This document shows positions 1-8,006 of a stretch of 64,000 nucleotides of DNA, in pieces (position 1 is the stretch's first letter; each line of letters opens with the position of its first letter). Position numbers and translations under genes: made by a program. A model generated the notes under the pieces. The model did no database searches and had not been told where the DNA came from. It saw only the letters and a list, made by a program, of their open reading frames with translations. The DNA comes from an uncultured Opitutales bacterium. GTDB taxonomy: Bacteria > Verrucomicrobiota > Verrucomicrobiia > Opitutales > Intestinicryptomonadaceae. The stretch is from positions 19,385 through 83,384 of the forward strand of contig CALXLX010000051.1 in assembly GCA_944389315.1 (NCBI GenBank). The letters are read 5' to 3'.

Positions 1-1
1 G

Positions 2-403
2 AGTGTCTTTGAGGAGCTGAATATAGAAAATTCCGGGACTTCGGTTTCCTACACGCCCGAGAATTGGAAGGATACGTCGAGGGTGTCTTTTGGCATACAT
101 TATTATTTGGACGACAACATCACTCTCCGCATAGGATCTGCATGGGACGAAAGCCCTGTTAAAAACGAGCTTTTCAGAACCCCGAGGGTTCCCGACGGAG
201 ACAGACTTTGGCTCTCCTGCGGCATAGGATACAAGTATAAGGGCATAAACATAGATTTGGCCTACACCTATCTTATGTTCCTGCCGCCTACTATAAACAA
301 TTCCGCAAAGCCCGGCACTCCAGAATCGGACAAGGGCAGAATATACGGCTCCTACGAGGGGCATGCCCATGTGATATCCATGCAGGTGGGTTTTGTCTGG
401 TAG
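2..403 (+). CDS. FadL/OMPP1-family outer-membrane transport protein, C-terminal part
   Basis: The gene is cut by the window edge; the reading frame is open from base 2, so only about 133 C-terminal residues are visible. Alternating hydrophobic/polar strands, the segment RVPDGDRLWLSCGIGYKY and the strand GINIDLAYTYLMF resemble the last beta-strands of the FadL (long-chain fatty acid/hydrophobic compound) barrel family. The protein ends in the aromatic residue W (...MQVGFVW), as expected for insertion by the BAM machinery. It is followed by a hairpin and then the HPr gene. The family call rests on the C-terminus only; another barrel porin is possible. Confidence 0.7.
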   Translation, partial: SVFEELNIENSGTSVSYTPENWKDTSRVSFGIHYYLDDNITLRIGSAWDESPVKNELFRTPRVPDGDRLWLSCGIGYKYKGINIDLAYTYLMFLPPTINNSAKPGTPESDKGRIYGSYEGHAHVISMQVGFVW

Positions 404-438
404 CGCCTGCTTTTTCGCATGCATGCGGCCCAAAAAGG

Positions 439-475
439 GAGGCTCGCGGTCCATGGACTTTGAGCCTCTCTTAAA
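439..475 (+). terminator. Possible terminator after FadL-like gene
   Basis: Inverted repeat GAGGCTC (439-445) / GAGCCTC (462-468) with a 16-nt loop, followed by CTTAAATTTATATTTTT. The tail is AT-rich but not a clean T-run. Confidence 0.45.
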
Positions 476-542
476 TTTATATTTTTCTCTTGACCATTTT
501 TCTGTTGGAGACAAAATCCATACCTTTAATTTTTAAGTAGCA

Positions 543-827
543 ATGGATTGCCAAACAGAAATAACCCGCACTTTTACCGTCCTTAACAAGATGGGCATAC
601 ATGCGCGTCCCGCGGCTATGATAGTGCGCATATCCAACAAGCATTCCGATGTAGAAGTCTGGGTGGAAAAAGACGGCGAGCGCGTCAACGGCAAGAGCAT
701 AATGAGCCTGATGATGCTTGCGGCGGGAAAGGGGTCGGAGCTGAAATTCATAGCTTCGGGCGAGTCCGCCCCGGCCATGTTCGACGAGCTTGCCGACCTT
801 TTCGAGCGCAAGTTTGACGAAGATTAA
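543..827 (+). CDS. ptsH: HPr-family phosphocarrier protein
   Basis: A 94-residue HPr-like protein. The phosphorylated histidine is His20 in the motif MGIHARPAA, and a regulatory-serine-type segment lies at Ser52 (NGKSIMSLMMLAAG), matching HPr Ser46. HPr accepts phosphate from enzyme I and passes it to PTS IIA proteins or serves regulation through HPr kinase. It stands alone: no enzyme I, HPr kinase or sugar permease is adjacent, and the only other PTS protein in the window is a IIA domain at 62309-62734. This suggests a regulatory PTS rather than a sugar-uptake system, which is inference. A strong terminator follows. Confidence 0.9.
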   Translation: MDCQTEITRTFTVLNKMGIHARPAAMIVRISNKHSDVEVWVEKDGERVNGKSIMSLMMLAAGKGSELKFIASGESAPAMFDELADLFERKFDED

Positions 828-853
828 AATATTCCCTGTTCAAGAAATTTTTA

Positions 854-878
854 GGCGCACATTTTGTGCGCCTTTTTT
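854..878 (+). terminator. Rho-independent terminator after ptsH
   Basis: Perfect 7-bp stem GGCGCAC (854-860) / GTGCGCC (866-872), 5-nt loop, followed by TTTTTT (873-878). Confidence 0.85.
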
Positions 879-968
879 ATTTCCCCCTCTGCCTATGGTT
901 ATTTTTTTCGCATTTTTCTTCGTTGGAAGGGCAGGGGAAGGCGGCAAATAGCCGGCGCAAAAATAAAC

Positions 969-1001
969 AACTCCCGCAAGGTTTTGACCCATGCGGGAGT
1001 T
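969..1001 (-). terminator. Terminator after the OprB-like gene
   Basis: Stem AACTCCCGCA (969-978) / TGCGGGAGTT (992-1001). Read on the minus strand it lies about 50 bases past the porin stop codon and is followed by GTTTATTTTTG. It could also stop plus-strand read-through. Confidence 0.7.
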
Positions 1002-1049
1002 ATCGCTTTGCAAATGCTCCCCGGGCGTGCCTTTCCTATGCCCGAGGGT

Positions 1050-2558
1050 TTAGAATGAGACTATAAGCTGGCCCCCGATGACGAGGCAGTCGTCTATGGA
1101 GTCGTTCCCGTAGGGCCTGAATATGTATTGGATGTCGGGCTGTAAGGAGACGTTTTCGTTTAGCTGTATAACATAGGTTGCCTCCACGACCATCTCGTAC
1201 GAGGCGTCGTATCCGACGTTCGCGCGGTTTTGATTCTTGCTAAACCAGCCCCCGAGCCACGAGAAGTATATGCCGTCGTCTGGACGCTGGGGGACGAACC
1301 CTTGCAGCTGTATGCCGGCGTAGCCCATCCACGGCATTAGCGTCACGCTCTGAACCGGCGATATCTGGGCGCCGAGCCATGCGCTGAGGTATTTGCCCGG
1401 GTTGTTTGCGTCTCTCCAGAGCATCTGCTGGGCTTGGGCGTAGAGGCCGTACCCGTTTTCGCGGCCGTAGTTGAAATTTCCCGTATCGTATCCGCCAAAG
1501 TAGTACCCGCCTATCTGATAGACCCCTTCCAGGCCCGTGTCGGCCTTTGTTGTTCCGTCGGCGTTCTTTTCGCCGAGAAAAACCGGGCTCCAGGCTGCCT
1601 GGAACATAATCATGAACCCGTCTTCGGAGGAGATTTTCATGTCGCAGCCGTCCCAGTTCGGAGAGGAAAGATTTTTCGGGGCTTGATATACGCCCGCGGC
1701 AAAGCTCAGGTCTTTCGCCGCCGAGTACTGCATGTCCGCTCCCCACGTTGCTATCGGAGACGACGTAAAGGGCGAATTGTAGAATATCGCCTCCGGTGTG
1801 CCGCTTATCCCCCCGCTTACAAGATTCCCCAATACAGGCAAAGAGCCGAAGACCCCCGACATGGACACCCTCCCGAGCCTTGCGGAAAGTTCCCCTCCGC
1901 AAATTTCCATATTCTGCCTAATGTACAGCTGGTAGAGCATTGCGCCGTTTGCGACGTAGGATTCCGACACCGTAAATGCGTTGCCTATTTTGCCGCTCAA
2001 ATTGCCTCCCGCGTTGTACGCTCCGGATATTACTAAGTTTGCCTTATTCCAGCCTAGAATCTTCTCCATGTCGAGATTCAGCCCGTATATCATCTCGTGA
2101 GTGTAATCAGTGCCCTGCAAGTCGCCCCCGTAGGGATTTGAAAGAAGGACCGCGTAGTAGTCGAAAAATACCTTTGCGCCGCTTTGCTTCTGAATGGCGC
2201 TCTGGGCTTTTCCTATGCCGCCGCACAGGGCGTTAAGCCCGAAGTTGCCGCAAGGAAGCTGCCATTTGTCTTCGGCCGTGGACGTTGGCGCGGCATTTTT
2301 CATTTTCGCCTCGGAGTCTGCCCTTATCGTAAGGCGTTTTTTTAGCGCCCCGGATGTTGCTCGGCGGTCTTCTTTTCTTATGCCGGGGCCGATTTCTTTG
2401 CTTGCTGCCGATGAAACCGCTTGCGCGGCTTTCCCTTCCGGCGAAGGCTGACGGCACCCCGCCGCGCCGTCCTGCGCGCGCACCGCGCCGCATGACGCAG
2501 CCAAAAATACGCACAACCAAGCCAAAAGCGCGCGTTTGCATAGGTGGGATATTTTCAT
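1050..2558 (-). CDS. OprB-family carbohydrate-selective porin
   Basis: A 502-residue outer-membrane protein. Residues 1-28 form a signal peptide (KRALLAWLCVFLAASC... ending VRAQ). Residues 30-95 are a low-complexity Ala/Lys/Glu linker, and the remainder is a predicted beta-barrel. Recognisable OprB-type strands include KVFFDYYAVLLSNPYGG, LYIRQNMEICGGELSARLGR and GVYQIGGYYFGGYD. The protein ends in F, the usual BAM signal. OprB porins admit mono- and oligosaccharides. The gene stands alone, with a terminator behind it and about 370 non-coding bases in front. Exact substrate cannot be judged. Confidence 0.82.
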   Translation of the reverse strand: MKISHLCKRALLAWLCVFLAASCGAVRAQDGAAGCRQPSPEGKAAQAVSSAASKEIGPGIRKEDRRATSGALKKRLTIRADSEAKMKNAAPTSTAEDKWQLPCGNFGLNALCGGIGKAQSAIQKQSGAKVFFDYYAVLLSNPYGGDLQGTDYTHEMIYGLNLDMEKILGWNKANLVISGAYNAGGNLSGKIGNAFTVSESYVANGAMLYQLYIRQNMEICGGELSARLGRVSMSGVFGSLPVLGNLVSGGISGTPEAIFYNSPFTSSPIATWGADMQYSAAKDLSFAAGVYQAPKNLSSPNWDGCDMKISSEDGFMIMFQAAWSPVFLGEKNADGTTKADTGLEGVYQIGGYYFGGYDTGNFNYGRENGYGLYAQAQQMLWRDANNPGKYLSAWLGAQISPVQSVTLMPWMGYAGIQLQGFVPQRPDDGIYFSWLGGWFSKNQNRANVGYDASYEMVVEATYVIQLNENVSLQPDIQYIFRPYGNDSIDDCLVIGGQLIVSF

Positions 2559-2874
2559 AATAGCTTCTTCTTATTTTATGCCCTTTCGGCCCGAGGCAAC
2601 ATTCTAAATGCAATATCGTAAATATGGGCTTTCTTTTGCGGTTTTTTATGCCGCGGAGGATTCTTGCCCGGCGCCTCTTGCCTCAGGGTAGGGGGAGCGG
2701 AAACCGCATGCCGGCGCATGAGTCGAAAGGCCAAAATGTTTGTGCAGTCGGCCATGCTGCGGATTTAAAAAAGACATAATATGATAAGTTATGCTTATCT
2801 GTAATTTAACGACTTGCCGGCGCGCACGTATAAAGGCGCGCAGCCAGCGCCAGGCCTGCGTCAAAGGACGCGAT
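2559..2874. other. Intergenic spacer upstream of the porin gene
   Basis: About 315 bases between the rplS terminator and the porin start, presumably holding the porin promoter and leader. A purine-rich stretch AAGAAGAAG precedes the porin ATG on the minus strand and can serve as ribosome binding site. The short reading frame at 2646-2864 (minus) has no recognisable features. Nothing else stands out. Confidence 0.4.
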
Positions 2875-2908
2875 AAAAAAAGCGTCCGGAAAGATTCCCG
2901 GACGCTTT
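2875..2908 (-). terminator. Rho-independent terminator after rplS
   Basis: An 11-bp perfect stem, AAAGCGTCCGG (2879-2889) / CCGGACGCTTT (2898-2908), 8-nt loop, followed on the minus strand by a T-run (complement of AAAAAA at 2875-2880). Confidence 0.9.
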
Positions 2909-2927
2909 AAGTCGAAAATGTTTTCTG

Positions 2928-3287
2928 CTACGCAAAGAGGCGCTTTTCCTTGACCTTGCTGGCCTCCTTGCCGACCCTGTCGCGCAGATAGTAAAGGCGC
3001 GCGCGCATCGTGACGGACTCCCTGTCAACCTCTATCTTCTCGATGTTGGGGCTGTTCACGGGGAATACGCGCTCTATGCCCTCGCCGTAGGATATGCGGC
3101 GAACCGTGAAAGTCTCGTGTATGCCGCTGCCCTTCCTGGCTATCACTATGCCGGAGAATATCTGTATTCTCTCCTTGTCGCCCTCGCGGACTTTCGTGTG
3201 CACGCGTACTCCGTCGCCAACCTTGAAGTTCGCGACGTCGGTCTTTATCTGGTCTTTGGTTATGTCTTTTAACAATTCCTGGTTCAT
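2928..3287 (-). CDS. rplS: 50S ribosomal protein L19
   Basis: A 119-residue L19. Family motifs are [49 protein letters not shown] and the C-terminal [14 protein letters not shown]19 sits at the 30S-50S interface. The start was chosen at 3287: it has AGGAAA just upstream, gives the usual L19 N-terminus (MNQELLKDI), and its ATG overlaps the trmD stop (ATGA), implying translational coupling. An upstream extension to 3425 in this frame lies inside trmD and is not part of L19. Strong terminator downstream. Confidence 0.95.
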   Translation of the reverse strand: MNQELLKDITKDQIKTDVANFKVGDGVRVHTKVREGDKERIQIFSGIVIARKGSGIHETFTVRRISYGEGIERVFPVNSPNIEKIEVDRESVTMRARLYYLRDRVGKEASKVKEKRLFA

Positions 3288-3976
3288 TGTCTTTCCTGTT
3301 CTTTTAAAATGTCCGGTCTTCTTTGTTTTGTTCGCTGCAGTTGTTGTGCGCGTCGCCAGCGCGCGATTTCGGCGTGGTTGCCCGATAACAGAACCTCCGG
3401 AACTTTCATTCCTCGAAATTCGCACGGACGGGTATATTGTGGAAAAGAAAGTAGATTGCCGTTAAATGAGTCGTTAGTCAAGGAATTTTCTTCACCCAAA
3501 ACTCCGGGCACATATCTGGCCACGGCATCGGCCAAAACGGCGGCAGGAAGGGTGCCGTTCGTAAGAACGTAGTCCCCTATGGAAATCTCCCTGTCTATTA
3601 TGCACTCCCTTATGCGTTCGTCTATGCCCTCGTAGTGCCCGCTGAGTATTATAAGATGCTTCTTGCCCGCAAGCTCGGAGGCTATGGCCGCGCTCATGGG
3701 CTCCCCGTCCGGGCACATGTATATGCGCACGCAACCGGGCGTCTGCAGCTCCTCTATGGCGTCGAAAACGGGCTCCGGCTTAATGACCATTCCGGGCCCC
3801 CCCCCGAAGGGCCTGTCGTCGGTCGTGTTGTGCTTGTCCTTGGTCCAGTCGCGCAGATTGTGTATCCTTACGTCCAATATGCCGTTGGCCGTGGCTCTGC
3901 CCAACATGCTCTCGGACATAAACCCGCCGAGCATGTCGGGAAAAAGCGTAAGAAAATCTATCCTCAATGAGGCCAT
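3284..3976 (-). CDS. trmD: tRNA (guanine-37-N1)-methyltransferase
   Basis: A 230-residue SPOUT-knot methyltransferase that makes m1G37 in tRNAs, preventing +1 frameshifts. Family motifs: [11 protein letters not shown] near the start, [12 protein letters not shown], and the AdoMet knot region [14 protein letters not shown] followed by [16 protein letters not shown]. Start at 3976 was chosen because [13 protein letters not shown] matches family N-termini; the open frame continues to 4144 without family features. It overlaps rplS by four bases and lies in the order rpsP-trmD-rplS; rimM, often between rpsP and trmD, is absent here. Confidence 0.95.
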   Translation of the reverse strand: MASLRIDFLTLFPDMLGGFMSESMLGRATANGILDVRIHNLRDWTKDKHNTTDDRPFGGGPGMVIKPEPVFDAIEELQTPGCVRIYMCPDGEPMSAAIASELAGKKHLIILSGHYEGIDERIRECIIDREISIGDYVLTNGTLPAAVLADAVARYVPGVLGEENSLTNDSFNGNLLSFPQYTRPCEFRGMKVPEVLLSGNHAEIARWRRAQQLQRTKQRRPDILKEQERQ

Positions 3977-4221
3977 GGTCAAACTTCTGTGTGTCTTTGT
4001 TCGTATTCCCTGCCTGAGACCGGGCTTTGCCTTCCTTCCGGATAAATATTTCCCTATCCCGTATCCGTTTAGAATGGCGGCCGCGCGCTTGGCAAAATAA
4101 AACTTCGCCCGCGCAGCCTTTCCGCGGAATAAAGACGCTCCCACCGGCTCTTTTGGAAACTTTGAACTTTACCTTCCGGATTTTACCCCCGGGCGGAAAA
4201 GCCACGCCGCATCCGAAAAAT

Positions 4222-4268
4222 AAAATATCGCACCCGACGGGATTCAACACCCTGCCTGTGCGATATTT
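4222..4268 (-). terminator. Hairpin between rpsP and trmD, terminator or attenuator
   Basis: In the 323-base rpsP-trmD gap: 11-bp stem AAATATCGCAC (4223-4233) / GTGCGATATTT (4258-4268) with a 24-nt loop. On the minus strand it is followed by TTATTTTTCGG. It could partly uncouple trmD-rplS from rpsP. The rest of the gap (3977-4222) shows no gene I can support. Confidence 0.5.
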
Positions 4269-4299
4269 CAGCGCCTATATGCCTGCCCGAAACAGACTC

Positions 4300-4563
4300 T
4301 TAGGCCTTCGCCTCCGCAGCCTTGCGGACGCGCTTGACTATGGACTTTGCCGTCTCCGACATCTGGGCCCCTACGCCCGTCCAATAATCAACCCTGTCGA
4401 GCTTGATGTCGAACTCGGTGTCCTTACCTTTAGCCTGCGGGTTGTAGTTGCCGAGTATCTCGACAAACCTTCCGTCGCGCTTGTAGGACTTTTCCGTGAC
4501 GACCATGCGGTACATAGGCGAATGTATCGCGCCGTGTCTTTGTAATCTTATAGTAAGTGCCAT
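4300..4563 (-). CDS. rpsP: 30S ribosomal protein S16
   Basis: An 87-residue S16, typical length. N-terminus MALTIRLQRHGAIHSPMYRM plus DGRFVEILGNYNP, and the central LDRVDYWTGVGAQMSETAKSIV are classic S16 signatures. S16 is an early-binding 30S assembly protein. AAGGAT lies about eight bases upstream of the ATG as ribosome binding site, and a candidate promoter lies at 4598-4624. Confidence 0.95.
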   Translation of the reverse strand: MALTIRLQRHGAIHSPMYRMVVTEKSYKRDGRFVEILGNYNPQAKGKDTEFDIKLDRVDYWTGVGAQMSETAKSIVKRVRKAAEAKA

Positions 4564-4597
4564 TTTTGAATTATCCTTAAAATTTAAAACGCTACAA

Positions 4598-4624
4598 AGA
4601 ATAGCCTGAGCCGCTCTTTGTCAA
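4598..4624 (-). promoter_or_regulatory. Candidate sigma-70-type promoter for rpsP
   Basis: On the minus strand TTGACA (complement of 4619-4624) and TATTCT (complement of 4598-4603), 15 bases apart, just short of the preferred 16-18. It lies about 35 bases upstream of the rpsP start. Confidence 0.4.
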
Positions 4625-4651
4625 CAATTTTTTATTTTCGTTTTCCGAGGC

Positions 4652-5563
4652 CTATTGGGCGTCGAAATCCTTAAACTCGGCTACGGACTTTATCTTTAGG
4701 TCCCTGCTGATGCGTTTTCCCATTCCAGCGAGGATTCCGCCGGGGCCGCACTCGTAGAACTGCTCCACGCCGAGCGCCGCCGCCGCGTTCTGGCAGTCCG
4801 CCCAGCGGACGGTGGAAACTACCTGGCTGACGAGATTCCTCTTGATGTCCTCCGGATCGGAAACCTCCTTGCCGCTGACATTGGTGAACACCTTTATAGA
4901 CGGACTCTTAAATTCCACCGTCTGGAGGAATTTTTCAAAAGCGTCCCTCGCGGGCTTCATCAACCTGCTGTGGTACGCCCCCGCAACTTTAAGCGGCACT
5001 ACCATCTTGAAGGATTTGTCCTCCTTGGCCGCCTTCACGGCCTCTGCGATCTTGTCCGCCTCGCCCGATATGACAACCTGTCCGGGGCAGTTGAGGTTGG
5101 ATATGTCAACGTCGAACCTCTCGGCATACTGCCTTGCCTGCTCCTCTGTCGCGCCTATGAGGGAGGCCATAGCGCCCTTGGAGGCGTCGCAGGCCTCCTG
5201 CATCAGCCTGCCGCGCTCCGCGACTATCTTCAGGCCGTCCTCGAAACTGTATGTGCCCGCTATCGCATGGGCTGTCAGCTCTCCCAGCGACAAACCTATC
5301 GCCGAGAGAAGCTCGTCGAGCAGGCCGCGCTTCCTCAAAATAGTGGCGGCGGCTATGCCGTGAAGGTAGAGGGCCGGCTGGCATACGCTGGTCTTCGTGA
5401 GAGTCTCCATGGGGCCCTCAAAGCAGTAGGAGGATATTGGCATGCCCAAAACCTCGTCCGCAGTTTTAAAGAGCTTCGCAACGTCGGCATCGGCGTCAAA
5501 CAGGCTCTTTGCCATTCCGACGCTCTGCGCGCCCTGTCCGGAGAATAGTAATCCCGCTTTCAT
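4652..5563 (-). CDS. fabD: Malonyl-CoA:acyl-carrier-protein transacylase
   Basis: A 303-residue FabD, which loads malonyl onto ACP for fatty acid synthesis. It shows the GQGAQ motif at residues 9-13, the nucleophile Ser92 in GLSLGE, the catalytic His198 in GAYHSRLM, and the C-terminal ECGPGGILAG. Length is normal for the family. It starts only 22 bases after the stop of the PqiC-like gene, so it is probably the distal gene of the Mla-like operon. No other fab genes lie nearby. Confidence 0.95.
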   Translation of the reverse strand: MKAGLLFSGQGAQSVGMAKSLFDADADVAKLFKTADEVLGMPISSYCFEGPMETLTKTSVCQPALYLHGIAAATILRKRGLLDELLSAIGLSLGELTAHAIAGTYSFEDGLKIVAERGRLMQEACDASKGAMASLIGATEEQARQYAERFDVDISNLNCPGQVVISGEADKIAEAVKAAKEDKSFKMVVPLKVAGAYHSRLMKPARDAFEKFLQTVEFKSPSIKVFTNVSGKEVSDPEDIKRNLVSQVVSTVRWADCQNAAAALGVEQFYECGPGGILAGMGKRISRDLKIKSVAEFKDFDAQ

Positions 5564-5585
5564 GTCTATTTCTTATGTTTTTGGA

Positions 5586-6212
5586 TTATTGTTTTTTGGA
5601 AAGTTTATTAAGTTCTGCGGCGATCTCTCTCGAAATGTCCGCGCAGGCAAGATTTATCGCCTCAACATATGAATCCATCCCTCCCGTCACGGGATAGCTC
5701 TTGATGAAATCCTTGGAGCGCAACAAGCCTTTCTTGCTCTGCGAGAGTATCTGCCAGTTGGCCTTGAACGACAAGTCTCCTCCTATGGAACCTATGCACT
5801 CAAACACGGACACCTTTATCCACACCGCCTCTTTTGAAAACGCAACCGACGGATATACCGATATGTTGGAGTCCTTCGCGTTCGCCGAGATATTCTCCAT
5901 CAAAATACGGCTGAAACTCGCCGAAGGCGGCTCTATCCAGCGGTTGAACTCGGACACGTTCACCCGGTTGTCCCCGTCTGAGGTGACTATCTGCGTCCTG
6001 TCCATATAGGGGGGCAAAATTACCGGCATTAGCGTTGCGGAAACCCCGTTTTTCACCTCGGCGGCGGTCTTTATGCCGTCTTTTGCCGCAAGCTTGTAAA
6101 ATACCGTGGGGTCCGGCTTCGGCGAAAGGGCGTCTCCAAGGCAGCCCGCCAATATCGCCGCCGACAACAGCGGCAGCGCGAATCTTGAAAGTACGGAAAT
6201 CTTCCTGCTCAT
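5586..6212 (-). CDS. PqiC/ABC_trans_aux-family lipoprotein of the Mla-like transporter
   Basis: A 208-residue predicted lipoprotein: signal sequence and lipobox LAGC place the acylated Cys at residue 23. The body resembles the ABC-type transport auxiliary family (PqiC/DUF330), with ILPPYMDRTQIV, a NRV strand and SEFNRWIEPPSASFSRIL. These lipoproteins work with MCE proteins in moving lipids between the membranes, probably anchored in the outer membrane. It follows the mlaD-like gene by ten bases, matching the order permease-ATPase-MCE-lipoprotein. Confidence 0.82.
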   Translation of the reverse strand: MSRKISVLSRFALPLLSAAILAGCLGDALSPKPDPTVFYKLAAKDGIKTAAEVKNGVSATLMPVILPPYMDRTQIVTSDGDNRVNVSEFNRWIEPPSASFSRILMENISANAKDSNISVYPSVAFSKEAVWIKVSVFECIGSIGGDLSFKANWQILSQSKKGLLRSKDFIKSYPVTGGMDSYVEAINLACADISREIAAELNKLSKKQ

Positions 6213-6222
6213 AACAATATCC

Positions 6223-7218
6223 TTACTTGTTCTTTGTTTCCTCCTGAGCCTTGCCCTTCAAAAGACTGCTCGGATTGCGCTGAATGTAATCCGCCAACGC
6301 CCTGACGGATGCGAAAGTGTCGCTTATGTTCTTAAGCGTCATGGCCAATTCAAACCGGAACGGAGACTGCGGGGCGATTATATCGTTTAGGTTCCCCAAG
6401 GCTTCGTTTGTCTCCAATACCGTCTTGTCGACAGAATCGGCGATGTTGTCGAAACGCCCGCTCAACTTCTCGAGGAACATGCGGCTGTCCTTCAGCAGGG
6501 TGTGGAGCTCCTCGAGGGAGTCGCTTATGCCGGGGTCCGTCATCAGCTTGTCCGCGTCGTTCAGGGCCTTTAGAACGGAGTCGTTTATCTTGTCGGCGTC
6601 TATCTGGCTTATCTTGCTGTTGACCGTCAATAAAAGCCCGTTGGCGTTCTCGGCTATCTCCTGGAAGTCTATCCTCGAAACGTTGTTGAGCGTCATCTCG
6701 AGGGTCTTCATCATCTCCGTCGCGGCGGATTTCGCCGTGGGAATCTCCTTGAAGTCAGGATTGCGGTTCATCAGAACGTAGGGCTCGTTCTTGTCGGCGG
6801 CGAAGTCCAGCTCAATATACAGCATGCCCGTCACTATGCTCTGGTAGTTTAGGCGCGCGCGCAGGCCGTCCTTTATCTGCTGGGATATGTTCTCGCCAAG
6901 GGTTATCTGCGCGTGCTCCGTGCGCTTGCTGAGCGTGCGGGCGTCTATCGAATATATCAATACCACGTAGGAGTTGCGCATGTCGTTTAGCTTGGGGGAG
7001 CGCAGTATTATCTTCTCCACCTTGCCTATGGTCACCCCCTTGTATTTGACGGGCGCCCCCACGTCCAACCCGTTTATGCTCTCCGAAAAATACGAGACGA
7101 ACATCTCCGTCTGAGAGAAGAACTTTGAGCTGCCCAGTATCATTACCGCGGCTACGGCTATCGCTATCGCGCCCACCACGAAAGCTCCTATCGCCGTTGG
7201 ATTTGTCTTGATTGCCAT
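6223..7218 (-). CDS. MlaD-type MCE-domain protein
   Basis: A 331-residue protein with one N-terminal membrane helix (about residues 10-30, AFVVGAIAIAVAAVMILG), then an MCE domain (about 38-120) with the typical INGLDVGAPVKYKGVTIGKVEKI, and a long helical C-terminal part. MCE proteins form hexameric periplasmic rings that bind lipids and dock on the MlaE/MlaF inner-membrane complex. Only five bases separate it from mlaF. The long C-terminus (about 200 residues beyond the MCE domain) is more like PqiB/LetB-related or plastid/actinobacterial Mce proteins than short E. coli MlaD. Confidence 0.9.
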   Translation of the reverse strand: MAIKTNPTAIGAFVVGAIAIAVAAVMILGSSKFFSQTEMFVSYFSESINGLDVGAPVKYKGVTIGKVEKIILRSPKLNDMRNSYVVLIYSIDARTLSKRTEHAQITLGENISQQIKDGLRARLNYQSIVTGMLYIELDFAADKNEPYVLMNRNPDFKEIPTAKSAATEMMKTLEMTLNNVSRIDFQEIAENANGLLLTVNSKISQIDADKINDSVLKALNDADKLMTDPGISDSLEELHTLLKDSRMFLEKLSGRFDNIADSVDKTVLETNEALGNLNDIIAPQSPFRFELAMTLKNISDTFASVRALADYIQRNPSSLLKGKAQEETKNK

Positions 7219-7223
7219 TGTCT

Positions 7224-8006
7224 TTATCCCTTTGAGAGCGGATCGACGCCCCTGTTTAAAAATATTCTCACATTTTCGTCCGGACTTTCCAGTAGATCCT
7301 TCGGCGCGCCCACGGCAGTTTGCGTCTTGGTCTTGGCGTCCAGAAATATCGCCCGGTCCGCGATGGAAAAGATGCTCGAAAGCTCGTGCGTGACAACCAC
7401 GACAGTTGCTCCCAAACTGTCGCGCATCTGGAGTATCAGCTGGTCTAGCCTGTAAGATGAAATCGGGTCCAAGCCCGCGCTCGGCTCGTCGAAGAAAAGT
7501 ATCTTAGGGTCGAGCGCTATGGCTCTTGCCAGGCCGGCGCGCTTGCGCATTCCGCCGCTTATCTCCGAAGGGTAAAACTCCCCGAAGCCCCTAAGCCCTA
7601 CGAGCGCAAGCTTCAAATTGACAAGCTCCGCCACGTCGCGCTGGTCGAGGTTCGTAAATTCAGTTATGGGCAAGGCGACGTTTTCCGACAAAGTCATGCT
7701 GGACCACAGCGCCCCTCCCTGGTACATCACCCCGAAGCCCCTGAGCATCTCGTCCTTCTCCTCCCGCGAGGCCGACGTAAACTCCTTGTCACCGTAGAAT
7801 ATCTTCCCCTCGGCGGGTTCTCTCAAGCCTATGAGGTTCCTAAGCAGGGTGCTCTTTCCGCAGCCGCTGCCCCCCATTATCACAAACACCTCCCCGCGCC
7901 TGACGGAGAAGTTCAGATTTCTCATCACCACATATGACCCGTACGCCAGAGTCAGATTCTCGACCCTGATTGCGTCTTGCGGCGTATTTTTCTTCTCCGT
8001 CTGCAT
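7224..8006 (-). CDS. MlaF-like ABC transporter ATP-binding protein
   Basis: A 260-residue ATPase: Walker A GGSGCGKST (residues 45-53), Q-loop region, signature SGGMRKRAGLARA, Walker B ILFFDEPSAGLD and the switch His in VVVTHEL. The SGGMRKR variant of the signature is typical of the Mkl/MlaF branch. It energises phospholipid movement together with the MlaE permease. The start codon shares one base with the permease stop (TGATG), indicating tight translational coupling. Confidence 0.93.
   Translation of the reverse strand: MQTEKKNTPQDAIRVENLTLAYGSYVVMRNLNFSVRRGEVFVIMGGSGCGKSTLLRNLIGLREPAEGKIFYGDKEFTSASREEKDEMLRGFGVMYQGGALWSSMTLSENVALPITEFTNLDQRDVAELVNLKLALVGLRGFGEFYPSEISGGMRKRAGLARAIALDPKILFFDEPSAGLDPISSYRLDQLILQMRDSLGATVVVVTHELSSIFSIADRAIFLDAKTKTQTAVGAPKDLLESPDENVRIFLNRGVDPLSKG

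Noticed and set aside
864..1066. Small plus-strand genes after ptsH
   Set aside because: They start inside the ptsH terminator and cover the minus-strand porin terminator; composition unlike a protein.
1240..1902. Second minus-strand frame inside the porin gene
   Set aside because: Arg/Gly-rich shadow frame of the OprB-like gene with no features.
2646..2864. Minus-strand 72-codon frame between porin and rplS
   Set aside because: No homology pattern, hydrophobic profile or ribosome site; likely chance.
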